A stretch of 8,285 bases of DNA from an uncultured Acetobacteraceae bacterium (GTDB lineage Bacteria > Pseudomonadota > Alphaproteobacteria > Acetobacterales > Acetobacteraceae): contig CALGVL010000133.1 in the NCBI GenBank assembly GCA_937930165.1, forward strand, positions 1-8,285. Reading direction: 5' to 3'. Under the pieces are notes generated by a model, which worked only from the letters and a program-made list of their open reading frames with translations, was not told where the DNA came from and did not search any database. Made by a program: the position numbers and the translations under genes. Below are positions 1 to 5,348 of this stretch, in pieces; the stretch's first letter is position 1, and every line of letters starts with the position of its first letter.

Positions 1-70
1 GGGTCGAGGACATCGAGACGCGCGCCACCTTCATTCCAGCGGTCTCGGACCTGCTGCAGCCGCCCCCCGG
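1..70. other. Window-edge stretch, probably the end or start of a neighbouring gene
   Basis: Only 70 bases precede the stop codon of the transporter gene. Read on the plus strand in frame 3, they give an open frame starting VEDIETRATFIPAVSDLLQP with almost all codons ending in G or C. That frame would run to a TAG at 171-173, overlapping the transporter 3' end by about 100 bases. Read on the minus strand, an ATG at 34-32 opens MKVARVSMSST, also entirely G/C-ending, and could be the start of the next operon gene; its ribosome binding site is poor. The third codon positions of the two frames fall on the same bases, so codon bias cannot decide between them. No family is recognisable. Confidence 0.3.
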
Positions 71-1294
71 TCAGTGCGGCGGCACGGCCTTCCGCAAGGC
101 GAGGGCCACGGGCACAGCCGCGGCACAGAGCAACGCCATGACCCAAAAGCCGCCTGCGCCGAGCCGCGCATAGAGCAGACCGGAGGCGAGCGTCAGCGCC
201 GCCCCGGCCAGGCCGGTGCCGAACGCGGCATAGGCGGACTGCGCCGTGGCAGCGAGGCGACCGGGCGCCACCCGCGCCAGGATCGCCATCGCGGCGAGGT
301 GCTGCGCCGCGAAGGTCAGCCCATGCAGTGTCTGCGCCAGCAACACGGCCGGAACCCAGGCGGTCGCCGCCATCGCCGACCAGCGCAGCAGCCCGGCCGC
401 GGCGGCGAGGGCGCAGACCCCGCCGGGTCCCAGCCGTGCCAGGAGCGGCCGGCCGATCAGGAAGAACACCGCCACCTCGGCAGCGACGGCAACAGCCCAG
501 AACAGGCCGATGGTCCCGGGCGCGATCCCCGCCGCCTGCCAGCGCAGGGTGGCGAAGCCGGTATAGAAGGCATGGCTGCCGGCGATGAGGCCCGCCACAA
601 GCAGCAGGCGGCGGAAGGCCGGGATGGCGAGGAGCGTACACAGCCCGCCGCGCACCGGCTGGCTCTCGGACGCCATCCGGCCCCTCCTGCCGGGGGGCGG
701 CGGCAGGAGGAGCGCGGCGCCGCCGGCACAGGCGAAAAGGCCGGCATTCAGCCAGAGCACCGCGGCCGGGGAGCCGGCCATCGCCACCGCCGGGCCGGCA
801 AGCAGCGTCCCGACGATGAAGGCCGCGGAACCGGCGCCGCGCACAATGCCGTAGTCGAAACTGCCGTGTTGCCTTGGGCGTGCGGCGGCACGTACGGCCA
901 GTGCATCCGGCAGTGGGCCGATCGGCCCCGTCGCGGCATGCTGGGCGAGGCCGACCAGCAGCAGCCCGGCGAAGCCCGCGGGAACCAGCCCATAGCCAAG
1001 GCCGAGCGCCGCCGAGGCGAGGAGCAGGGCCGCCAGCACTTGGCGCGGCGCGCCCAGGCGGTCGGCGAGATTGCCGGCGGCCGGCGTCGCGACCAGCCGC
1101 GCCACGATGCCGGCGGCGAGCAGCAGGCCGATCTGCTCCGACGTCGCGCCCCGCATGGCGAGGACGGCGGGGAGGAAGGGGCTGAGGACGCCCCAACCGG
1201 CATAGAGCGCGGCATAGAGCAGCAGATAGCGGGGCAGGGGACGGAACCGGTCCCGCGGCAGTTCCTGCGCCTGCTGCGGCTTCTGCATCACCAT
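71..1294 (-). CDS. MFS transporter, HcaT/MFS_1-like family (putative sugar-acid or organic-acid importer)
   Basis: This is a polytopic inner-membrane protein of up to 407 residues, close to the usual length for a 12-helix major facilitator. The first helix begins near residue 22 (RYLLLYAALYAGWGVLSPFL). A loop 2-3 motif equivalent to MFS motif A lies at about 74-84 (GNLADRLGAPR). A basic, hydrophilic central loop at about 200-215 separates the two six-helix halves. The segment FDYGIVRGAGSAAFIVG (about 146-162) and the later QTLHGLTFAAQH (about 321-332) resemble the HcaT/MFS_1-like branch (3-phenylpropionate permease-like, LacY-related) rather than sugar-phosphate antiporters. It is the last gene of the sugar-acid operon, so import of the aldonate degraded by the upstream enzymes is a reasonable inference; the substrate is not readable from sequence. 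Two starts are possible: ATG at 1294, or ATG at 1288 (Met3), which overlaps the upstream stop as TGATG and suggests translational coupling. The Shine-Dalgarno is weak (CCGGAA). Confidence 0.88.
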   Translation of the reverse strand: MVMQKPQQAQELPRDRFRPLPRYLLLYAALYAGWGVLSPFLPAVLAMRGATSEQIGLLLAAGIVARLVATPAAGNLADRLGAPRQVLAALLLASAALGLGYGLVPAGFAGLLLVGLAQHAATGPIGPLPDALAVRAAARPRQHGSFDYGIVRGAGSAAFIVGTLLAGPAVAMAGSPAAVLWLNAGLFACAGGAALLLPPPPGRRGRMASESQPVRGGLCTLLAIPAFRRLLLVAGLIAGSHAFYTGFATLRWQAAGIAPGTIGLFWAVAVAAEVAVFFLIGRPLLARLGPGGVCALAAAAGLLRWSAMAATAWVPAVLLAQTLHGLTFAAQHLAAMAILARVAPGRLAATAQSAYAAFGTGLAGAALTLASGLLYARLGAGGFWVMALLCAAAVPVALALRKAVPPH

Positions 1295-2316
1295 GTTTCC
1301 GGGCCTGACCGGATCCCGCCCACCTGGCGCGAGAGGCGCGGAAAAGCGGGGAATACGCCGGTGCGCCGGATCTGGACGGAGGCTTGGCTCTCATGGGCCG
1401 GAGCGCATGATGGCCGGGCGCGTTCCGTCCCCCGCGCGCCCGGCAGGTCCATCACTGGCGGAGGGCAGCCCTCATAGGCGACCGTGCGCTGCTGCTGCTC
1501 GCCGAGGCCGGCGATGCCGAGCCGCATGGTCTGCCCCGGCTTCAGGAAGACCGGGTTCGGCTTCTTGCCAAGCCCCACCCCCGGCGGCGTGCCGGTGAAG
1601 ATCACGTCGCCCGGATGCAGAGTGATGAAGTGGGAGACATAGCTCACCAGCGTCCGCACCCCGAAGATCATGGTACGGGTGTTGCCGTCCTGCATGCGCT
1701 GGCCGTCGATGTCGCAGAACATGGCCAGGTTCTGCGGATCCGGCACCTCGTCCTTGGTGACCAGCCAGGGGCCGACAGGGCCGAAGGTGTCGCAGCCCTT
1801 GCCCTTGTCCCAGGAGCCGCCGCGCTCGATCTGCCACTCGCGCTCGGAGACGTCGTTGCCCACGGCATAGCCTGCGACATGGTCCAGCGCCTGCTCCTCG
1901 GACACGCATTTGGCGCGCGTGCCGATGATGATGCAGAGTTCCACCTCCCAGTCGGTCTTCTGGCTGTTCTTCGGGATGATGACGTCGTCATTCGGCCCGG
2001 AGAGCGCGCCCAGGGACTTCAGGAAGACGATCGGCTCCTTCGGGATGGGGGCGCCGGTCTCGGCGGCGTGGTCGGCATAGTTCAGGCCGATGCAGACCAG
2101 GTTTCGCATCCCCGCGACCGGCGGACCGAGGCGCGGATTGCCGGAGACCGCCGGCAGCGTCGCCGGATCCAGCGCGGCGAGCTTGGCGAGGCCGGCAGGG
2201 GAAAGCACCTCCCCGGCCAGGTCGGGCACGATGCCGGAAAGGTCACGGATGGTGCCGGAGGCGTCCAGCATCCCCGGCTTCTCCTGCCCCGCGGGGCCGT
2301 AGCGCAGCAGCTTCAT
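1288..2316 (-). CDS. FAH-family hydrolase (putative 2,4-diketo-3-deoxyaldonate hydrolase) with an abnormal C-terminal extension
   Basis: This is a cytosolic metal-dependent C-C bond hydrolase of the fumarylacetoacetate hydrolase fold. The N-terminal lid domain (about 1-68, opening MKLLRYG) precedes the catalytic domain. Visible landmarks are IGLNYADHAAE (76-86), the metal ligands Glu124 and Glu126 in DWEVEL, Asp155 in GNDVSERE, GKGCDTFGP (172-180) and HPGDVIFTGTPPGVG (234-248). This is the subgroup that cleaves 2,4-diketo-3-deoxy-L-rhamnonate, -fuconate or -pentonate to pyruvate plus lactate or glycolate. The preceding SDR and dehydratase genes support that role over ureidoglycolate or catechol-pathway functions. 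The start has a good GGGAGAG site (2321-2327), and the SDR stop lies 23 bases upstream. Family members end near residue 282 (here ...RTVAYE). This frame continues about 60 further Pro/Arg-rich residues to a TGA at 1290-1288, probably former intergenic DNA. A one-base shift would instead end at a TGA at 1474-1472. The exact substrate is inferred. Confidence 0.88.
   Translation of the reverse strand: MKLLRYGPAGQEKPGMLDASGTIRDLSGIVPDLAGEVLSPAGLAKLAALDPATLPAVSGNPRLGPPVAGMRNLVCIGLNYADHAAETGAPIPKEPIVFLKSLGALSGPNDDVIIPKNSQKTDWEVELCIIIGTRAKCVSEEQALDHVAGYAVGNDVSEREWQIERGGSWDKGKGCDTFGPVGPWLVTKDEVPDPQNLAMFCDIDGQRMQDGNTRTMIFGVRTLVSYVSHFITLHPGDVIFTGTPPGVGLGKKPNPVFLKPGQTMRLGIAGLGEQQQRTVAYEGCPPPVMDLPGARGTERARPSCAPAHESQASVQIRRTGVFPAFPRLSRQVGGIRSGPETW
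1413..1444. repeat. Perfect 10-bp inverted repeat (hairpin) inside the FAH C-terminal extension
   Basis: GCCGGGCGCG at 1413-1422 is mirrored exactly by CGCGCCCGGC at 1435-1444, with a 12-base loop. On the coding (minus) strand it lies about 27 bases after the point where the conserved FAH domain ends. No T-run follows it, so it is not a textbook intrinsic terminator. It may be an mRNA-stabilising or attenuating stem-loop between the FAH and transporter cistrons. Its position is what one expects for an intergenic element and argues that this stretch was not originally coding. In GC-rich DNA such stems can also arise by chance. Confidence 0.5.
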
Positions 2317-2339
2317 GGATCTCTCCCGAAATCAGGCGG

Positions 2340-3089
2340 TCATAGGGTCCAGCCGCCATCGATGACGATGGCCTGTCCGGTGACGAAGGCACTCTCATCC
2401 GCCGCGAGATAGACAGCCAGCGCCGCGATCTCCTCCGCCTTGGCGAGCCGGCCCATGGCCTGGCGGGCGACGAAGGCGTTGCGTGCCGCCTCCACGCCGC
2501 CGGCCGCGGCGGCATTGGCGGCAATGCGCTCGCCGAGGGAGGGCGTGTCCACGGTGCCGGGGCAGAGGCAATTGCACCTTATGCCCTGCGTCACGTATTC
2601 CGTGGCGACGGATTTCGTCAGCCCCACCACCGCCGCCTTGGTCGTGCCGTAGACGAAGCGGTTCGGCGCGCCCTTCACGCTGGAGCAGGCGGAGGCCATG
2701 TTGAGGATGCTGCCGCCGCCCTTGGCGAGCATGCCGGGCAGGGCGGCGCGGATCGTCTGCCACATGGCGCGCACATTGAGCGCGAAGGCGTAATCCCACT
2801 CGGCATCCGTGCAGGTCAGCGCCGTGTTCTGGTGAACGAAGCCGGCGCAGTTGAACAGCACGTCCAGCGGCCCGGCCGTCGCGATCATGGATGCCACCGC
2901 CGCATCGTCCAGCACGTCGAGCGGCCTTGCCTCGATCCCCGCCGCTTCCAGCCCGGCCAGCTTGCCGGCATCCTTGTCGGTAGCGATGACGCTGGCGCCC
3001 TCCGCCGCGAAGGCCAGGGCGGTGGCGCGGCCGATGCCCTGGCCGGCCGCCGTCACGAGGCACCGCTTCCCTTGCAGCCTGCCGGCCAT
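2340..3089 (-). CDS. SDR-family NAD-dependent dehydrogenase, DHRS6-like (putative 2-keto-3-deoxyaldonate 4-dehydrogenase)
   Basis: This is a cytosolic classical short-chain dehydrogenase of 249 residues. The Rossmann glycine motif TAAGQGIG lies at 13-20. Asp38 after the second strand (IATDKD) predicts NAD over NADP. NCAG is at 80-83, Ser133 and the YxxxK pair Tyr147/Lys151 form the active site, and the C-terminus is VTGQAIVIDGGWTL. The sequence closely follows mammalian DHRS6/BDH2 and bacterial 2-keto-3-deoxy-L-fuconate dehydrogenases: SSVKGAPNRFVYGTTKAAV (136-154) and GIRCNCLCPGTVDTPSLGER (169-188) are nearly diagnostic. Arg144 and Arg188 sit where DHRS6 has carboxylate-binding arginines. 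The expected reaction is oxidation of the C4 hydroxyl of a 2-keto-3-deoxyaldonate, giving the 2,4-diketo substrate of the next gene. I chose ATG 3089 (MAGRL) because GGGAGG at 3096-3101 sits 6 bases before it and the length matches the family. An in-frame ATG at 3119 would add 10 unlikely residues. Dehydrogenation of 3-hydroxybutyrate is the alternative function, less likely here given the neighbours. Confidence 0.92.
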   Translation of the reverse strand: MAGRLQGKRCLVTAAGQGIGRATALAFAAEGASVIATDKDAGKLAGLEAAGIEARPLDVLDDAAVASMIATAGPLDVLFNCAGFVHQNTALTCTDAEWDYAFALNVRAMWQTIRAALPGMLAKGGGSILNMASACSSVKGAPNRFVYGTTKAAVVGLTKSVATEYVTQGIRCNCLCPGTVDTPSLGERIAANAAAAGGVEAARNAFVARQAMGRLAKAEEIAALAVYLAADESAFVTGQAIVIDGGWTL

Positions 3090-3095
3090 GCCCTG

Positions 3096-3101
3096 CCTCC
3101 C
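3096..3101 (-). promoter_or_regulatory. Ribosome binding site of the SDR gene
   Basis: GGGAGG on the minus strand lies 6 bases before the ATG at 3089. It decides this start over the upstream ATGs at 3119 and 3116, which lack a comparable site. Confidence 0.75.
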
Positions 3102-3158
3102 GCCTTCCGGTCCCATCATCGCGGCGCCGTCTCCGGCGTCAACCGCGGTCCCTTCGCC

Positions 3159-4949
3159 TCAATGATTGTGCCGGCTCTCGCCGCGCGTCTCCAGGATGTT
3201 GAGGTAGAGTGTCGCCGGCTCCAGGCAGGCGCCGGTGCCGAGCTGCCCGACCATGCTGCGCTGGATCTCCTCCCAGGGGGTCTTGTTGACCAGCACGGGC
3301 GGCTTCCAGGCCCGTTTCCGCGCCTCCAGCTCCTCCGCCGGGATCAGCACATCCACCTTGCGGCGGTTGAGGTCGATGCGGATCGGATCGCCCGATTTCA
3401 GCAGGGCGAGGCCGCCGCCCACCGCCGCCTCCGGCGAGACGTTCAGGATGGAGGGGCTGCCGGAGGTGCCGCTCTGCCGCCCGTCGCCCATGGTGGGCAG
3501 CGTGTCCACGCCCGCCTTCAGCAGCGCGGCCGGGGGCTGCATGTTCACCACCTCGGCGCTGCCGGGATAGCCGACGGGGCCGCAATTGCGGATCACCAGC
3601 ACGGTGCGCTCGTCAATGCCGAGGGAGGGATCCTCGATGCGGTCGTGGTAGTCCTCTGGCCCCTCGAAGACCACCACCTTGCCCTCGAACACGCCTTCCG
3701 GGTTGGAGAGGAAGCGCTTGTGGAAGGCGGGGTCGATGACGCTGATCTTCATCACCGCGCTGTCGAACAGGTTGCCGGACAGGATGGCGAAGCCGGCGCG
3801 CTGCTTCAGCGGGCGGTCATAGGGGCGGATCACCTCGCGGTCCGGCTCCTCCAGCCGCTCCAGGTTCTGCGCCACGGTCTTTCCGGTGACGGTCATTGCC
3901 CCGCCATGCAGCTTGCCGGCCTGCAACAGCTCCCGCATCACCGCCGGCACGCCGCCGGCGCGGTGGAAGGACTCGCCGAGGAACCGGCCGGCCGGCTGGC
4001 AATCCACCAGCAGCGGGATGTCGTGGCCGATGCTGTCCCAGTCCTCGATCTTCAGCTCCACGCCCATGTGGCGGGCGATGGCGAGGATGTGGGGCGGGCA
4101 ATTGGTGCTGGCGCCGATGGCGCTCGCCACCACGATGGCGTTCTCGAAGGCCTGGCGCGTCATGATGTCGGAGGGGCGCAGATTTTCATGCACCATCTCC
4201 ACGATGCGCCGGCCGGTGGCATAGGCCATCTGCCCGCGCTCCCGATAGGCGGCCGGGATGGCGGCGCAGCCGGGGAGCGACATGCCAAGTGCCTCTGCCA
4301 GGCTGTTCATGGACAGCGCCGTGCCCATGGTGTTGCAGTGGCCGACGCTGGTGGAGGCGCTGGCGACCAGCTCCATGAAGCCGTTGTAGTCCAGCTTGCC
4401 CTCGGCCAGCATCTTGCGGGCTTCCCAGACGATGGTGCCGCTGCCGGTCAGGCGGCCCTTGTAGTGCCCGTCCAGCATCGGCCCGCCGGAGAGCACGATG
4501 GCCGGGATGTTCACCGTGGCCGCGCCCATCAGGCAGGCGGGCGTGGTCTTGTCGCAGCCAGTGGTCAGCACCACGCCGTCGAGCGGATAGCCGTGCAGCA
4601 CCTCCACCAGGCCGAGATAGGCCAGGTTGCGGTCCAGCGCGGCGGTCGGCCGCTTGCCCGTCTCCTGGATGGGATGCAGGGGGAATTCCATCGGGATGCC
4701 GCCGGCATCGCGAATGCCGGCCTTCACCCGCTCGGCGAGTTGCAGGTGATGGCGGTTGCAGGGGGCGAGGTCGCTGCCGGTCTGGGCGATGCCGATGATC
4801 GGCTTGCCTGACTGCAGCTCGCCCCGCGTCAGGCCGAAATTGAGGTAGCGCTCCACATAGAGCGCGGTCATGCCCGGATCCTCCGGGTCGTCGAACCAGC
4901 GCTGGCTGCGCAGCCTGAACTGCCGCTTGGTCTGGTCGCTTCCGGCCAT
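3159..4949 (-). CDS. IlvD/EDD-family sugar-acid (aldonate) dehydratase
   Basis: This is a cytosolic iron-sulfur dehydratase of 596 residues that removes water from an aldonic acid to give the 2-keto-3-deoxy acid. It belongs to the pentonate/hexonate branch of the IlvD/EDD family (L-arabinonate, D-xylonate, galactonate dehydratases). The cluster cysteines are Cys64 (SDLAPCNRHH), Cys132 (TTGCDKTTPACLMG) and Cys205 (SVGHCNTMG). Their spacings of 68 and 73 residues equal those I recall for the [2Fe-2S] L-arabinonate dehydratase of Rhizobium. Glu96, Asp133 and Lys134 (the potentially carboxylated lysine) would hold Mg2+, and GRQSGTSGSPS (about 490-500) carries the catalytic serine region. The open frame extends 84 codons further upstream, but ATG 4949 is preceded by GGGAGGG at 7 bases and fits the family length. 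It is the first gene of the operon, 69 bases before the SDR start. Dihydroxyacid dehydratase (IlvD, branched-chain synthesis) or 6-phosphogluconate dehydratase (Edd) is less likely given the aldonate-type motifs and the context. The exact sugar acid is unknown. Confidence 0.93.
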   Translation of the reverse strand: MAGSDQTKRQFRLRSQRWFDDPEDPGMTALYVERYLNFGLTRGELQSGKPIIGIAQTGSDLAPCNRHHLQLAERVKAGIRDAGGIPMEFPLHPIQETGKRPTAALDRNLAYLGLVEVLHGYPLDGVVLTTGCDKTTPACLMGAATVNIPAIVLSGGPMLDGHYKGRLTGSGTIVWEARKMLAEGKLDYNGFMELVASASTSVGHCNTMGTALSMNSLAEALGMSLPGCAAIPAAYRERGQMAYATGRRIVEMVHENLRPSDIMTRQAFENAIVVASAIGASTNCPPHILAIARHMGVELKIEDWDSIGHDIPLLVDCQPAGRFLGESFHRAGGVPAVMRELLQAGKLHGGAMTVTGKTVAQNLERLEEPDREVIRPYDRPLKQRAGFAILSGNLFDSAVMKISVIDPAFHKRFLSNPEGVFEGKVVVFEGPEDYHDRIEDPSLGIDERTVLVIRNCGPVGYPGSAEVVNMQPPAALLKAGVDTLPTMGDGRQSGTSGSPSILNVSPEAAVGGGLALLKSGDPIRIDLNRRKVDVLIPAEELEARKRAWKPPVLVNKTPWEEIQRSMVGQLGTGACLEPATLYLNILETRGESRHNH

Positions 4950-4956
4950 CTCTGTT

Positions 4957-4963
4957 CCCTCCC
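4957..4963 (-). promoter_or_regulatory. Ribosome binding site of the dehydratase gene
   Basis: GGGAGGG on the minus strand is 7 bases before ATG 4949. It fixes the start of the dehydratase and argues against the 84-residue upstream extension, whose translation looks non-coding and runs through the AT-rich operator-like region. Confidence 0.75.
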
Positions 4964-5067
4964 GATCCTGCGGCGAAGCTGGAAGCCCAGGGCCATGCCT
5001 GTCAACGCCATGGCGGGGAGAGGGGGTGACGGCAGCAGCCGGTTCTGTTCCGAAATCTCGTCGCGGT

Positions 5068-5086
5068 ATGTTTACAAAGTATACAT
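5068..5086. promoter_or_regulatory. Operator-like 19-bp near-palindrome in the divergent intergenic region
   Basis: ATGTTTACAAAGTATACAT consists of 8-base arms around a central AAA. The arms match except for one position (TGTTTAC against TGTATAC). It is the most AT-rich spot in an otherwise about 70% GC window. It lies 119 bases before the dehydratase start and 18 bases before the small plus-strand ORF. TATACT on the minus strand could double as a -10 box, but no convincing -35 is visible. The symmetry and size fit a dimeric repressor of the GntR type, which commonly controls sugar-acid operons. The regulator itself is not in the window, so its identity is inferred. Confidence 0.5.
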
Positions 5087-5103
5087 CATAGATTGAGGGC
5101 GCG

Positions 5104-5226
5104 ATGACCCGCGCCGAGGTGGTGACCGGCTTCATCGAAGTGGAGGAGTTTGTAATCGTTGCAATTCCGGAGCTGGCTGCCGCCATGGCCAACCGGCTCA
5201 TCGGCTACGACCACGCCCTGGCCTGA
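5104..5226 (+). CDS. Small unrecognised ORF, 40 residues (hypothetical or gene remnant)
   Basis: ATG 5104 opens a 40-codon frame ending in TGA at 5224-5226. GAGGG lies 4 bases before the start. The product begins MTRAEVVTGFIEVEEF and ends RLIGYDHALA; it is acidic to neutral, without a signal peptide or clear transmembrane helix. Most codons end in G or C, as in real genes here, but a short inner block (TTT GTA ATC GTT GCA ATT) is unusually AT-rich. I do not recognise a family. It could be a genuine small protein, a leader peptide for the downstream genes, or the remnant of a larger deleted gene. It lies just downstream of the operator-like palindrome and is divergent from the sugar-acid operon. 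Confidence 0.35.
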   Translation: MTRAEVVTGFIEVEEFVIVAIPELAAAMANRLIGYDHALA

Positions 5227-5234
5227 GCCGGAAG

Positions 5235-5260
5235 GGCCGCACCGCACCCGCGGCGCGGCC
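5235..5260. repeat. Strong GC hairpin after the small ORF (possible terminator without a T-run)
   Basis: GGCCGCACCGC (5235-5245) can pair with GCGGCGCGGCC (5250-5260) across a 4-base ACCC loop. The stem is 11 bp with one A/C mismatch. It begins 9 bases after the stop of the small ORF and 89 bases before the acyl-CoA synthetase start. No T-run follows on either strand. It could weakly terminate or insulate the small ORF transcript, or it may be a chance GC-rich structure. Confidence 0.35.
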
Positions 5261-5331
5261 TGCCGTCTCATGCCGGACTGGTGAGGAGCGGAGCGCTACC
5301 TCTCGCCGCGATGCCGTGCCAAGCTCGGCCC

Positions 5332-5337
5332 GGAGGA
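5332..5337 (+). promoter_or_regulatory. Ribosome binding site of the acyl-CoA synthetase gene
   Basis: GGAGGA lies 11 bases before ATG 5349. The alternative in-frame ATG at 5316 lies upstream of this site and has no purine-rich sequence before it, so 5349 is the preferred start. Confidence 0.65.
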
Positions 5338-5348
5338 ACGGACGAGAC

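Noticed and set aside
74..1477. A 467-codon plus-strand open frame antisense to the MFS gene
   Set aside because: The minus-strand frame encodes a convincing 12-helix transporter. The plus frame is a Gly/Arg/Gln-rich shadow.
3090..3158. Possible extra element in the 69-base dehydratase-SDR gap
   Set aside because: I see only the SDR ribosome binding site; there is no repeat, hairpin with a T-run, or small ORF worth reporting.
2832..4811. A 659-codon plus-strand open frame antisense to the dehydratase
   Set aside because: The dehydratase on the opposite strand has all family motifs. The antisense translation is His/Ala/Gly/Val-rich with no recognisable domain. Long antisense frames are expected in DNA of this GC content.
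5006..5015. Palindrome CGCCATGGCG upstream of the dehydratase
   Set aside because: It is too short and GC-rich to distinguish from chance, and it has no spacer typical of an operator or hairpin.
4950..5201. An 84-residue N-terminal extension of the dehydratase
   Set aside because: It lacks similarity to the family, runs through the operator-like palindrome, and a strong ribosome binding site sits at the internal ATG 4949.
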